Below are positions 1 through 8,482 of a stretch of DNA of 30,927 bases, in pieces. The notes beneath the pieces are model-generated. The model had not been told where the DNA came from and did no database searches. It worked only from the letters and a program-made list of their open reading frames with translations. The translations under genes were made by a program, and so were the position numbers. Source of the stretch: Planctomycetota bacterium (GTDB lineage: Bacteria; Planctomycetota; Phycisphaerae; Sedimentisphaerales; Anaerobacaceae); contig JAFNGF010000241.1 of assembly GCA_017885385.1 (NCBI GenBank), positions 1 to 30,927 of the forward strand. Direction: 5' to 3'. Positions within the stretch are counted from its first letter, which is position 1. Every line of letters starts with the position of its first letter.

Positions 1-690
1 ATTATTGTCTTGCTGCTGATGTACTGGCCTGGTCTTTTTATCCTTGCGCACATACCCATCCCTCATTTAGTCCGCCAAGCGGGTGTGTCCGACAAAGGCC
101 TTCATTTTCTCGCTTACCTGATTTTGGCATTTTTGCTGTGGTCGGCGATTAGTCCGTACAATAAGGTAAACTGGCGCAAAGCTACGGTCTGGTGGGTAAT
201 TTTGGTGGGTGTTGGATATGGCATTATTGACGAGGTATCGCAGCGCTATGTTGCGGGACGAACCTGCGATGCTACCGATTTTATCGCCGATCTCGCAGGC
301 ATGCTGACGAGCTTGGTTGTTGTTTCAGTCTTTGACTTTTGGCCCGCGTCTATCGTGATAACAGGCGGCACTATTTTTATTTTAACGAATTTCACATGGG
401 GCAAGCTCGCCAAGCTCCTGCCGGTAACAACCACAACATTTCATCTTTTTGCCTACACACTTTTTGCTCTGTTGTGGCTTCGCTGGCGTACTTTACACCT
501 TGTGCCGCAAGCTCCGCACAAGTGGTTGATAGTAGCATTAGCCGCTCCAATAGGTCTGCTTTTGGCGGTGGAACTGGGTTCGTTGATCGCGGGCAAGGGT
601 CTGGGACTCTGGGATATGGTCCTGTCCGGTGGGGGAATTATTGCCGTCGTCGGCACAAGTTTCACGGCGGGTTTACTACGCCGGCGGTAG
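1..690 (+). CDS. VanZ-like family membrane protein (5' end open)
   Basis: A multi-pass membrane protein whose first ~110 residues carry the VanZ-family pattern: DKGLHFLAY, then GYGIIDEVSQ, then GRTCDATDFIADLAG. VanZ was named for teicoplanin resistance, but most family members have no proven role. After this domain come further hydrophobic segments (roughly residues 110-225), so the protein has about six to seven membrane helices and ends in RRR. The reading frame is open to base 1. The first usable codons are TTG at 10 and ATG at 19, but the first helix seems to begin before them, so the true start is probably left of the window. No operon partner is visible; the next gene is on the opposite strand. 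Confidence 0.75.
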   Translation: MIVLLLMYWPGLFILAHIPIPHLVRQAGVSDKGLHFLAYLILAFLLWSAISPYNKVNWRKATVWWVILVGVGYGIIDEVSQRYVAGRTCDATDFIADLAGMLTSLVVVSVFDFWPASIVITGGTIFILTNFTWGKLAKLLPVTTTTFHLFAYTLFALLWLRWRTLHLVPQAPHKWLIVALAAPIGLLLAVELGSLIAGKGLGLWDMVLSGGGIIAVVGTSFTAGLLRRR

Positions 691-724
691 CCTATTCTTT
701 GGATAGCGCGAGCCCCGCAATGAA

Positions 725-750
725 CTTGTCCTGAGCAATGTCGAAGGATT
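725..750. repeat. Dispersed repeat, TCCTGAGC..GAAGGAT family
   Basis: The motif TCCTGAGCAATGTCGAAGGA lies in the gap between the VanZ-like gene and the PEP-CTERM gene. Close relatives are at 14205-14235, 23848-23874 and, inverted, 26924-26944. The rest of the 691-873 gap holds no gene I can support. Confidence 0.6.
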
Positions 751-873
751 GCGGCGCATGTTTAGTCGCTTATTGCATACACGCGGCCGGTCCCAAGCTG
801 CGCTTGAGGCTGCCGCACGCACCATGTCACTGGTATTCGGTGGATGGTTTTTTCCCCGGCTAAGCACGTACCC

Positions 874-2085
874 TTATAATGAGCGTTTTCTGCGCATCAG
901 AAAAGTGCCCAGGCCGAGCAGAAAAAGTGTCGCCGGTTCAGGAACCTGTCGGATAGCCTGGGTGTCGTAGACGGTCGCAAAATCATCGCTGACCAAGTTG
1001 AGCGTTACATCACGGAGGCCATCACAGCGGAAAATGATGTTGTCGACCAGCAGACCCTTAAGTGGTGCTGGTGGAATAGCACCATCAGCCAGCGTTATAA
1101 AGGAAAAGTCCATAACATCGGGCCTGCCGGAAAATTGTCTCAACATCTCTAATATCGCTTCCGGTGGGGGCAATGGCTCCGGGCCTGGGAAATCCTGGTA
1201 GGCGGATAGAGAGCCAGGATAGACCATGGTGATATGCCCATCGATCCAGCCAGGACCTTCGACTAATAAGTAGAGAGCGATGGGATGGGGCGTTTGTCCA
1301 TCGCCGTAGATGCTCAGAATGGCCGTTTGGTCCGGCTGCAGGTTGACCTCGGCGAAAGGGGGCTCAATGACCCCATTGACTGAAATAAAAAGCCCCGCAT
1401 TGGCTGAAGGTACCAGGCAAAGAATAAACAGCAGTAGTATAACTGCCCTATTCCTTTTTCTGGCAATGAGGAACAAACTACCCAGAAACAGCAAAATGCC
1501 TGTCGCCGGTTCTGGGATGGGCGGCTCGGACGGTGTTGAAGACTCGGGCGAAATCGGTGACTGCGATGGTGTCCACGGCAGCGGTTCCCAGACTTGCTCA
1601 TAAGGATAAGGGGTGCTACTGCCTGACGGCCTGGACCCAGAGCTTGCCAGCCTTGTTTGTCCCCAGCCGCCATAGTCTGCGGCGGCGGCAATCAAGCCGC
1701 CGGAGATCACCCGGCCGCCGCCGACAGAACCCCGGCCTATGAATGAAGTGCTGTCTTCGATTGGCTCAAATATCGCAATTATTATTTTCGGCTTATTAAG
1801 ATAGGTTATCGTGCGATTTGCCGTGGGGTCACCAACGTCGCCCAACCAGTAGATGAATTTATAGCCAGGATTTGGAGTCGCCGTCAAAACAATCTCGGAA
1901 TTCGGGGCAAAGAAATGAACGCCCGGACTGGGAGTTACTATCCCGCCATCGAGGGGAGTCTGCTGAAGAAGTAGTGCCACATCCCTACCGCGGCTCTGCG
2001 CCGGCATAAAAAGACCAGCCGCGATAACCGCGATGGTTACTATTGTGGCCTTCCATCCTCGTAATACGCCGGCAGGGCCTTTCAT
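874..2085 (-). CDS. Exported protein with two PEP-CTERM tags (apparent tandem fusion)
   Basis: 403 residues from ATG at 2085, which is preceded by a strong GGAGGAGGAAT ribosome site; the longer frame to 2130 is less likely. Part one has a signal peptide (ATIVTIAVIAAGLFMPAQS), a domain resembling the InlB-B repeat (about residues 42-107; GGIVTPSPG, PNPGYKFIYWLGDVGD), a Gly/Ser/Pro linker, then PIPEPATG + hydrophobic stretch + RKRNR, a complete PEP-CTERM sorting tag (about 190-213). Immediately afterwards comes AVILLLFILCLVPSANA, which reads like a second signal peptide. A second domain follows, and the protein ends with another complete tag, VPEPATLFLLGLGTFLMRRKRSL. PEP-CTERM tags are normally C-terminal and are processed by exosortase. 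The ORF therefore looks like two exported proteins joined in frame. No ATG or GTG lies at the junction; a TTG at 1476 could start the second part. Function unknown. Confidence 0.8.
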   Translation of the reverse strand: MKGPAGVLRGWKATIVTIAVIAAGLFMPAQSRGRDVALLLQQTPLDGGIVTPSPGVHFFAPNSEIVLTATPNPGYKFIYWLGDVGDPTANRTITYLNKPKIIIAIFEPIEDSTSFIGRGSVGGGRVISGGLIAAAADYGGWGQTRLASSGSRPSGSSTPYPYEQVWEPLPWTPSQSPISPESSTPSEPPIPEPATGILLFLGSLFLIARKRNRAVILLLFILCLVPSANAGLFISVNGVIEPPFAEVNLQPDQTAILSIYGDGQTPHPIALYLLVEGPGWIDGHITMVYPGSLSAYQDFPGPEPLPPPEAILEMLRQFSGRPDVMDFSFITLADGAIPPAPLKGLLVDNIIFRCDGLRDVTLNLVSDDFATVYDTQAIRQVPEPATLFLLGLGTFLMRRKRSL

Positions 2086-2196
2086 TCTAATTCCTCCTCC
2101 GTGCCCTGGGAGGAACTGCGCACTAATCATTATGAGTACTGCGCACAGTCCATCCGTACCTTAATTAAAACAAGACTGCCTAATAAAGTCAAACAA

Positions 2197-2229
2197 AATT
2201 GACGATTGACAATTGAAAATTGACAATTT
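2197..2229. repeat. AATTGACAATT-type dispersed repeat
   Basis: AT-rich palindromic words built from AATTGACAATT. The 20-mer AATTGAAAATTGACAATTTG at 2211-2230 recurs exactly at 30230-30249. Similar runs occur at 6203-6236 (inside murE), 19937-19972 and 21335-21361. It sits just beyond the end of alaC and upstream of the PEP-CTERM gene. Confidence 0.7.
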
Positions 2230-2286
2230 GCCTGGTTGATGGCTGCACAATTTCAGCGATCGTGGGCCGGTGCTTACCAATTACGG

Positions 2287-3531
2287 CTATGTGCCGGTCC
2301 GGCGATCACCCCGCGGGCCGGCTTTTGCCTTCCTCACAGGTTTTTCGTGCGCAAATCGGTTCATATTGCGAATTGCCTGGCGCAGTCGCTGCTCGTTTTC
2401 CACTAAGGCAATCCGCATATAGCCTTCGCCGTTTTCGCCGAAAGCCCTGCCCGGGGCGACCGCCACTTCCGCATGCTCCATCAAGTCCATCGCATAGTCG
2501 ATGGTGCTCTTGCCCTTGAGGCAGTTCTCCGGCACTTTTGCCCATACGAACATCGTAGCCAGGGGCTTTTGAACTTCCCAGCCGATCCTGGTAAGACCAT
2601 CGCAAAGCACATCCCGCCGGGACTGGTACCTTTGGTTTTGAACAACAATATCCTGGTCGCAATGCCGCATGGCGATAATGCCGGCTATCTGTATGGCTTG
2701 AAAGATGCCGTAGTCATAATAGCCCTTGATTGTCGCCAGATAGTCGATCATATCCTTGTTGCCCGCCACGAAGCCGATGCGAAAGCCCGCCATACTGTAG
2801 GGTTTGCTCATGGTGATGAATTCAACGCCGATATCCTTGGCGCCTTTTACCGAAAGAAAACTCGGGGCCTTATAGCCGTCAAAACAGGTCTCGCCATAAG
2901 CCAGGTCGTGGATCACCGCTATTCCAAATCGCTTTGCCACATCTACCACCGTCTCGAAAAATCCCTGCTCCACCGTCATTGTGGTCGGATTGTTCGGATA
3001 ATTCAGGATCAGCAGCTTCGGCTTAGGATACAAACGCTCGCAGACCATAACAATTGTATCGAGGAACTTCTGGTCGTTGCCCAAGGGCACAGTGATGACG
3101 TTTGCCCCCGCCATCGCCACGGCGTAGTTATGGATGGGAAAGGCCGGGTCCGGCACGATTGCGGTATCGCCTGTCTGTAGCATCGCCAGACACAGGTGGC
3201 TGAATCCTTCCTTCGAGCCGATACAGGCGAGCACCTCGGTCTGCGGATCGAGCTGGACATTCCATTTTTTCTCGTACTTTATCGCCACTTCTTTTAGCAG
3301 GCCCTTGATACCTCGCGATGCGCTGTATCGGTGGTTGCGTCTGTCGCGGACCGCTTCACAGAGCTTGTCGATGACGATTTGCGGCGCACCATCCGAAGGA
3401 TTGCCCATACCGAGGTCGATAATGTCTGCGCCTTGCTGGCGTTTAGCTGATTTCAGCGCATTCAAACGCCCGAATAAATAGGGCGGCAGACGTTTTATTC
3501 TTTGTGCCGGCTCGATTCTAAATTCTGCCAT
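2287..3531 (-). CDS. alaC: Class I/II PLP aminotransferase, AlaC-like
   Basis: 414-residue pyridoxal-phosphate aminotransferase of fold type I. It matches the AlaC (YfdZ) pattern along its length: RIKRLPPYLF near the start, DIIDLGMGNPSDGAPQ, RYSASRGI, IGSKEGFSHL, NYPNNPTT, HDLAYGE, and the PLP-lysine region MSKPYSMAGFRIGF (Lys about 243). AlaC converts pyruvate and glutamate to alanine and 2-oxoglutarate; the related LL-diaminopimelate aminotransferases share this fold, so substrate is inferred. ATG at 3531 has AGGA six bases upstream and is preferred over the TTG at 3546. The C-terminus is Lys/Arg-rich with a short tail past the usual family end. Cytoplasmic. Confidence 0.85.
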   Translation of the reverse strand: MAEFRIEPAQRIKRLPPYLFGRLNALKSAKRQQGADIIDLGMGNPSDGAPQIVIDKLCEAVRDRRNHRYSASRGIKGLLKEVAIKYEKKWNVQLDPQTEVLACIGSKEGFSHLCLAMLQTGDTAIVPDPAFPIHNYAVAMAGANVITVPLGNDQKFLDTIVMVCERLYPKPKLLILNYPNNPTTMTVEQGFFETVVDVAKRFGIAVIHDLAYGETCFDGYKAPSFLSVKGAKDIGVEFITMSKPYSMAGFRIGFVAGNKDMIDYLATIKGYYDYGIFQAIQIAGIIAMRHCDQDIVVQNQRYQSRRDVLCDGLTRIGWEVQKPLATMFVWAKVPENCLKGKSTIDYAMDLMEHAEVAVAPGRAFGENGEGYMRIALVENEQRLRQAIRNMNRFAHEKPVRKAKAGPRGDRRTGT

Positions 3532-3562
3532 TTTACGTCCTGACAATCAGTTAACTGGTTGA

Positions 3563-3621
3563 TTAGTGAATTAGTTGCTTAGCCCTTGCGGAAGCAACTA
3601 ACTAATTCTCTAATTCACTCA
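3563..3621. repeat. Palindromic element between the aminotransferase and transglutaminase genes
   Basis: GTGAATTAGTTGCTT is followed by a short loop and then AAGCAACTAACTAATT and TAATTCAC, so the two arms can pair around AGCCCTTGCGG. It lies downstream of the transglutaminase-like gene and upstream of the aminotransferase. It could act as a transcript end, but there is no T-run typical of an intrinsic terminator, so it is called a repeat. Confidence 0.5.
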
Positions 3622-3632
3622 TACGCCGCAGA

Positions 3633-5201
3633 CTATTTGCCTTTGTTGACGATTACCTTGTCTATCTTGAACTGCCCCAGTGTGTTGACCAAATCGAAGA
3701 AACCTTCGGGGTCGCCGTTGCCAACTGCCAGCGCGATGTGTCCAGGGCCGTAATTGCCCCGCCCGGCACTCTTAAACGCGGCGTCAAGACCGATCCATTT
3801 GCCGGATTCACCGCCGATATACGCCTGCACCCATGCGTGGCCGCCAAAGCCGTCAAGGCCGGCAAAATCCTCGACATAGGCAATTCCTGTCACTACCTGG
3901 GCCGGAATGCCCACCGCCCGGCACATCGCCGCTGTCAATACCGCGAACTCGCTGCAATCGCCTTGCCTGCTCTTTGCGACCTCCGCCGCCGAGGCATAGC
4001 CAACCGAAAGGCTCCTATTCTGAATGTATCGGGCCACGAAGGATTCAATCCTTTTGACGGCCTCGGCCGCATCCTTCGTATCGCCGGCCGCGCGACGGGC
4101 AAGGTCAATTATCTCCTGGCGGTCGCTCTGCAGAAACCTGGTAGGGGCCATTGCCTCCAGGATGGCCTTGTCCTTGCCCTTATAGGGGAACTTCGCCCCT
4201 TGCGGTGCGGCAGCGGGCGCAACCGTCACAATAATACTGCCGTCGTTGAGCCGTCGCACTTTTTGATTGTCATTGGATGGGATCGGCAAATCCGTCCCCT
4301 TAGTCGGGCTCAGGTGATAAACTGCTGACTTTGCTGAATCGACGTCCTTCAAGGGGATCGGGCTGGCAACAAACAGTCTCTCGACCACTTCAAAAACGTC
4401 ATTTTCACTCAGCGCGAAGTTCTTTGCACAGGCCACCATCTCAACCTGCATTCCGGCTATCGGCGTGATTGTTTTCTGGACGCGAAGGTCATCATCGACA
4501 TAACTGGTGCTGACAATCTTACCGGTCTCCGGCAGGTTCATTGTGCTGGTAACCTCTGTTAGAGTCACGACACGCCCGAGCAAATCAACGCTTTGCTTGG
4601 CCCCGATACGAACTTCGGTATCAACAGCCTGCAAGATGCCGGGGCTGAATACCTTTGCCGAATACGTCAAGCCCTCTTTGAGGCTTTTCCGCAGATGCAG
4701 CAGGCGCAAGCCTTCAGCCATCAAGGCAATGGGCTTTTTGCGGTCGATCGCTTCTGCCTTATCCCAGCGCACAACAACCTCACCGTTGCCCGGCCATTGA
4801 AAGGTCTTTTTTTGCTCCGTTCCCATCGACGCAACGGTTAAATTCACCATGCCGTCATCGTTTACCGTGCCCTTCATTGTCATGGTCATAAGGCCAAGTT
4901 CTTGAACAACTTCAAAACCTAAAGGCTCGCCCTTGGTCGTCTCGATGCAGGTTTCCGCCATTTTGACGGTTACGGGCACGCCAATTCGACTGATGGTTAT
5001 GCTGACTTCTTCGGCGTTTGTCACCTTCCCGTTTTCTACGACCCTACTGTGGACGGCGTGGCCGACCTTTTTGCCTTCCAAAAATACGGCCAAATATTCC
5101 GTTTCGGTTCTATCCCCGATTAAGTCGGGGACCGATGCAAAGCCCAGCGAACCGGCGACAACCAGCGCTAAAAAAGCATAAAGCAAATAACGAATTCTCA
5201 T
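3633..5201 (-). CDS. Exported transglutaminase-like protein
   Basis: 522 residues. It starts with a signal peptide or anchor (MRIRYLLYAFLALVVAGSLGFAS), followed by a ~330-residue all-beta-looking region with no motif I recognise. A transglutaminase-like (papain-fold) domain lies at about 355-490. The expected Cys-His-Asp triad is visible: Cys416 in RQGDCSEFA, His455 in GGHAWV and Asp473 in IGLDAA. Such domains act as cysteine proteases or amidases on exported substrates; the target here is unknown. The ATG at 5201 has GAAGGGG upstream. Residues 24-29 (VPDLIG) are encoded by a perfect small palindrome (CCCCGATTAAGTCGGGG, 5114-5130), matching the style of the repeats elsewhere in the window. 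Monocistronic, divergent from murE. Confidence 0.8.
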   Translation of the reverse strand: MRIRYLLYAFLALVVAGSLGFASVPDLIGDRTETEYLAVFLEGKKVGHAVHSRVVENGKVTNAEEVSITISRIGVPVTVKMAETCIETTKGEPLGFEVVQELGLMTMTMKGTVNDDGMVNLTVASMGTEQKKTFQWPGNGEVVVRWDKAEAIDRKKPIALMAEGLRLLHLRKSLKEGLTYSAKVFSPGILQAVDTEVRIGAKQSVDLLGRVVTLTEVTSTMNLPETGKIVSTSYVDDDLRVQKTITPIAGMQVEMVACAKNFALSENDVFEVVERLFVASPIPLKDVDSAKSAVYHLSPTKGTDLPIPSNDNQKVRRLNDGSIIVTVAPAAAPQGAKFPYKGKDKAILEAMAPTRFLQSDRQEIIDLARRAAGDTKDAAEAVKRIESFVARYIQNRSLSVGYASAAEVAKSRQGDCSEFAVLTAAMCRAVGIPAQVVTGIAYVEDFAGLDGFGGHAWVQAYIGGESGKWIGLDAAFKSAGRGNYGPGHIALAVGNGDPEGFFDLVNTLGQFKIDKVIVNKGK

Positions 5202-5357
5202 TGGCTGACCCCTTCTTAATTGTCAATTTCTCAGCGTCCATTGCTTATACTCTTCCAGCAATGCGGTGCTCGAACAATTATAAACAGTAAGGTGTAATTT
5301 TTCACCATAATTCATAGAATGACCCACAACCGATATATACAATGTAGGCCAAAGAAT

Positions 5358-6998
5358 ATGACCTTTGACGCACTATTGAATTTGGTTTCTTCAGGCAAAG
5401 CGCCCCGAGTGAGCCTGGATTCACGCCTGGTTCAAGACGGCGATATATTCGTAGCTGTCGCAGGTACAGTCTATGACGGCCACGCCTTCATCACCCAGGC
5501 CATCGCTAAAGGCGCCAAGTATATAGTTTGCCAGGGGTACGGACGAGAGACGACAGAAGACAGAAGGCAGAGGAAATACGAGATTGTTTTGGTGGGAGAT
5601 TCCGCGGAAGCGGCAGCCCTTCTGGCTCAGGCTGCAAGAGGAAATCCCGCTTCAAAGCTGATCAATCTGGCTGTTACCGGTACGAACGGCAAAACAACAA
5701 CGGCATATCTGGTTCACTCGGTGATGCAGACTGCCGGCCACAAGTGCGGCCTAATCGGCACAATCATTTACGATACCGGCTCAAGCACTTGCCAGGCAAA
5801 CCTCACCACGCCGGACAGTCCGGCCATCGCCGAGGCGCAGCAGCAAATGGTGAATGCCGGGGCAAAATATATGGTTATTGAGGCCAGCAGCCATGCCCTT
5901 TCTCAGAACCGTTTGGCTGGCATAGAATTCAAAGCCGCGGCATTCACTAACCTGACCGGCGACCACCTTGACTATCACAAAACCAAAGAATCTTACCTGG
6001 CCGCAAAAACAAGACTATTTTCTGCTCTTTCGCCTAATGCTACAGCGGTATTGAATAAGCAATCGCCTGAAGCACGACACATCGCCGAAAAGACGAAGGC
6101 AAAAATTCTCTGGTATGCTGTCGACGAACCGGCAGATATTAGTGCCCACATCGAATCGATGGACATAAATGGAACTACTTTTGCGCTGCAGCATGGCTAC
6201 CAGTCGTCAATCGTCAATTGTCAATCGTCAATTGTAGATACTCCATTGCTGGGCCGGCATAATGTCAGTAACCATCTGGCAGCGGCCGGTTTGTGCCTGG
6301 CAGCCGGGCTGGATTTGGAAACGATAGCAGCCGGCCTATCGGCTTTGGAGGGTGTGCCAGGCCGACTGGAAAAAGTTGACTGGTCCCAACAAAGACCCCG
6401 CGTGAAACGTGGGGCTAAATATTTGGCCCCGCAATTCATTGCGGGGTCTAATTCGCCCGTGAAAGTAGGAGATTTTTCCGTCATCATTGATTTCGCACAC
6501 ACAGACGATGCTTTGAAAAATGTGTTGACCACATTAAAGCCTTTGTGTAAGGGCAGGCTGATAGTCGTTTTCGGCTGCGGCGGCGATAGAGACAGAACCA
6601 AACGCCCGCGCATGGCCAGAGTCGCGGAGCAATTAGCTGACTTTGTAATCGTCACCAGCGATAATCCTCGCACTGAGAAGCCGCAAGCGATCATAGATGA
6701 AATTATCGCCGGCTTTGAGACCACAGATTACACAGATTATCGCGGATTAACACAGATTAGAAATGAGCAGCATCTGTGGTCCAAATCTGTGAGGGCCCCC
6801 GCAAGGCGGGAAGCCAAATCTGTGGTTATTGAGCCGGATAGGAGAAAAGCCATTGAATTGGCCATAAAAACCGCCGGCAAAGATGATATTCTTCTTATCG
6901 CCGGCAAGGGCCACGAAAACTACCAAATCATCGGCACACAAAAATTCGCCTTCAGCGATAGAAACGTTGCCCAAGAGTGTTTAAGAAACCTAACATGA
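5358..6998 (+). CDS. murE: UDP-N-acetylmuramoyl-tripeptide synthetase with in-frame repeat insertions
   Basis: ATP-dependent Mur ligase that adds the third stem residue to UDP-MurNAc-dipeptide in the cytoplasm. Numbering from the upstream ATG at 5319: substrate domain with DSRLVQDGDIFVAVAG (34-49), P-loop TGTNGKTTTAY (120-130), SSHAL (190-194), the lysine region YLAAKTRLF (226-234), DFAHTDDAL (391-399) and DNPRT (448-452). DNPR is the signature of meso-diaminopimelate-adding MurE. At 559 residues the frame is longer than the usual ~490-500. The excess is explained by four segments that look like inserted repeats (about 76-86, 294-307, 357-379 and 467-502), all outside the catalytic motifs. 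I prefer ATG 5358 because homologues begin with a sequence like MTFDALLNLV; neither start has a strong ribosome site. The stop overlaps the murF start as ATGA. Confidence 0.93.
   Translation: MTFDALLNLVSSGKAPRVSLDSRLVQDGDIFVAVAGTVYDGHAFITQAIAKGAKYIVCQGYGRETTEDRRQRKYEIVLVGDSAEAAALLAQAARGNPASKLINLAVTGTNGKTTTAYLVHSVMQTAGHKCGLIGTIIYDTGSSTCQANLTTPDSPAIAEAQQQMVNAGAKYMVIEASSHALSQNRLAGIEFKAAAFTNLTGDHLDYHKTKESYLAAKTRLFSALSPNATAVLNKQSPEARHIAEKTKAKILWYAVDEPADISAHIESMDINGTTFALQHGYQSSIVNCQSSIVDTPLLGRHNVSNHLAAAGLCLAAGLDLETIAAGLSALEGVPGRLEKVDWSQQRPRVKRGAKYLAPQFIAGSNSPVKVGDFSVIIDFAHTDDALKNVLTTLKPLCKGRLIVVFGCGGDRDRTKRPRMARVAEQLADFVIVTSDNPRTEKPQAIIDEIIAGFETTDYTDYRGLTQIRNEQHLWSKSVRAPARREAKSVVIEPDRRKAIELAIKTAGKDDILLIAGKGHENYQIIGTQKFAFSDRNVAQECLRNLT
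5545..5577. repeat. In-frame repeat 1 in murE (GACAGAAGACAGAAGG type)
   Basis: ACGACAGAAGACAGAAGGCAG resembles the repeat at 11994-12064 (AGAAGACAGAAGTCGG). It encodes the charged stretch ETTEDRRQRK in a surface position before the P-loop domain. Confidence 0.6.
6203..6236. repeat. In-frame repeat 2 in murE (GTCAATTGTCAAT type)
   Basis: Tandem CGTCAAT/TGTCAAT words matching the AATTGTCAATT repeats of intergenic regions at 19937-19972 and 21335-21361. It encodes QSSIVNCQSSIVD, itself an internal duplication. Confidence 0.75.
6395..6448. repeat. In-frame repeat 3 in murE (bipartite CCCCGC hairpin, CTAAATATTT core)
   Basis: Two hairpins, 6396-6414 (CCCCGCGTgaaACGTGGGG) and 6427-6446 (CCCCGCAATtcATTGCGGGG), joined by CTAAATATTTGG. 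The same bipartite layout with CTAAATATTT recurs at 8380-8437, 11621-11666 and 15049-15104. It encodes RPRVKRGAKYLAPQFIAG just before the DFAHT motif, where MurE proteins normally have a short loop. Confidence 0.85.
6717..6824. repeat. In-frame repeat 4 in murE (ACCACAGATT inverted repeat)
   Basis: ACCACAGATTACACAGATTA at the left is matched by inverted AATCTGTGGTT at the right, with CATCTGTGGTCC and CCCGCAAGGCGGG between. It encodes about 36 residues between EIIAGF and the conserved DRRKAIELAI helix. Mur ligases usually have only a few residues there. Confidence 0.8.
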
Positions 6999-8404
6999 AA
7001 GAATTCTCGCTACCAGCACTGGCCCAAGCAATAAGAACGCATCCTCAGCGAGACGCGAGCGACGAATCACAGATCAGGAGCCACGTAGTTTTCGCCGGCG
7101 TAAGTATCGACTCGCGAACCACAAAACCCGGCGACTGTTTTTTCGCCATACCGGGCGAAAATTTTGACGGGCATGACTACGTTTCTGACGCCTTTGCAAA
7201 AGGAGCTATCTGCGCGGTCGTCAGCAAAGGAATCAAAGACAGCAAGTTTGCTGACAACGCCATACTCAGGGTCGATGATACGGTAAAGGCCCTCGGTGAT
7301 TTTGCCCGAGCGTACCGCCGGCAGTGCGGCTTCAAGGTAGTTGCGATAACCGGCTCGGTGGGCAAAACAATGACAAGACAAATCACTTACCACGCCCTCA
7401 GTCGGCATTACCGCGTCACTCAGTCGCCAAAGAACTACAATAATAATATCGGCCTGCCACTCACACTGCTTGACGCCGGTCCAGAGGACCAGATTGTTAT
7501 TGCCGAGCTGGGCACCAACCATCCGGGCGAGATAGCGCACCTAACTGCCATCGCTCAGCCGGATGTCGCAGTGGTAACTAATGTTCAGCCGGCCCATCTG
7601 GAAGGATTCGGCAGCCTACAGGAGATCGTTAAAGAAAAGCTCTCCATAGCCGGTGGTCTTAAACCTGATGGCGTCTTGATAATCAACGCTGATACCGTGC
7701 CACGGCCGGCAAGTCCTGCACATCGAGTTGTTACTTTTGGCAAATCGCCTGATTGTGATTATCAGGCCCGCAACATCACTTTTGACGGCGCCAAGAGTAG
7801 CTTTAGCATCAATGGCACACAGATTTGCCTGCCGGTGCCGGGCCCAGGCAATGTTGAGAACGCACTTGCCGCCTGGGCGATTTGCAGCCAGTTTGGCCTG
7901 GCCGCCGCCGATTTTGCCGGCGCCATTAAAACACTGGCGACCATTCCGATGCGTGCTGAGGTGCTACAAATCGGGCGACTGACGGTAGTAGATGATTGCT
8001 ATAACGCAAATCCCGCCTCGATGAAAAATGCCCTGGAAATATTGGCCGGTCTTGACCAAACGGGAAAACGCCGGCGGGTCTTTATCTGTGGCGATATGGC
8101 TGAATTGGGCCAATATGCACACGCTTTGCACGCCGAGCTGGGCGCCGCTATTGCGCAGGCGAAGGTACAAGTCCTGCTGGCGGTGGGCAAATTTGCTGAT
8201 ACTACCGCCCAAGCGGCAAAAAAAGCTACGGAGCACAACCTGCAAGCAGAATGCTTCCAAGATGCCTTTGAAGTCTGCGATAGGCTGTACGAATTCGTGA
8301 AAGATGACGATATAATATTAGTGAAAGGTTCGCGTGCAGCAAAGCTGGAAACGGTTACCGAAAAATTAAAATCGCTCAGAACCCCGCGTAAAACGCGGGG
8401 CTAA
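6995..8404 (+). CDS. murF: UDP-N-acetylmuramoyl-tripeptide--D-alanyl-D-alanine ligase
   Basis: 469 residues. MurF adds D-Ala-D-Ala to the muramoyl tripeptide, completing the cytoplasmic precursor. Visible motifs are VSIDSRTTKPGDCFFAIPG (N-terminal domain), the P-loop ITGSVGKTMTRQ (position after GKT is Met rather than the more usual Thr/Ser), SPKNYNNNIGLPLTLL, AELGTNHPGEI, NVQPAHLEGFGS, DCYNANPASMKNAL, and GDMAELG near the C-terminus. The start at 6995 overlaps the murE stop (ATGA), implying translational coupling; the upstream GTG at 6977 is less likely. The last codons (TPRKTRG, stop) lie inside a dispersed palindrome (8380-8437), so the repeat supplies the C-terminus and the stop codon. 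Confidence 0.95.
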   Translation: MKEFSLPALAQAIRTHPQRDASDESQIRSHVVFAGVSIDSRTTKPGDCFFAIPGENFDGHDYVSDAFAKGAICAVVSKGIKDSKFADNAILRVDDTVKALGDFARAYRRQCGFKVVAITGSVGKTMTRQITYHALSRHYRVTQSPKNYNNNIGLPLTLLDAGPEDQIVIAELGTNHPGEIAHLTAIAQPDVAVVTNVQPAHLEGFGSLQEIVKEKLSIAGGLKPDGVLIINADTVPRPASPAHRVVTFGKSPDCDYQARNITFDGAKSSFSINGTQICLPVPGPGNVENALAAWAICSQFGLAAADFAGAIKTLATIPMRAEVLQIGRLTVVDDCYNANPASMKNALEILAGLDQTGKRRRVFICGDMAELGQYAHALHAELGAAIAQAKVQVLLAVGKFADTTAQAAKKATEHNLQAECFQDAFEVCDRLYEFVKDDDIILVKGSRAAKLETVTEKLKSLRTPRKTRG

Positions 8405-8437
8405 ATAATATTTCGCCTGTGGTTTCACCGCAGGTTC
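8380..8437. repeat. Bipartite palindromic repeat overlapping the murF stop
   Basis: AACCCCGCGTAAAACGCGGGG, CTAAATAATATTT and a second, weaker hairpin (CCTGTGG..CCGCAGG), ending in TTC. Same family as 6395-6448, 11621-11666 and 15049-15104. The murF stop TAA is in the CTAAAT core. Confidence 0.8.
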
Positions 8438-8482
8438 TCGAAGCCCCCAACGAAGATCGAGTATCGAGGATCAAAATGCAGA

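Noticed and set aside
749..970. 73-residue plus-strand frame downstream of the VanZ-like gene
   Set aside because: It runs into the antisense of the PEP-CTERM gene, has no ribosome site, and starts in a dispersed repeat.
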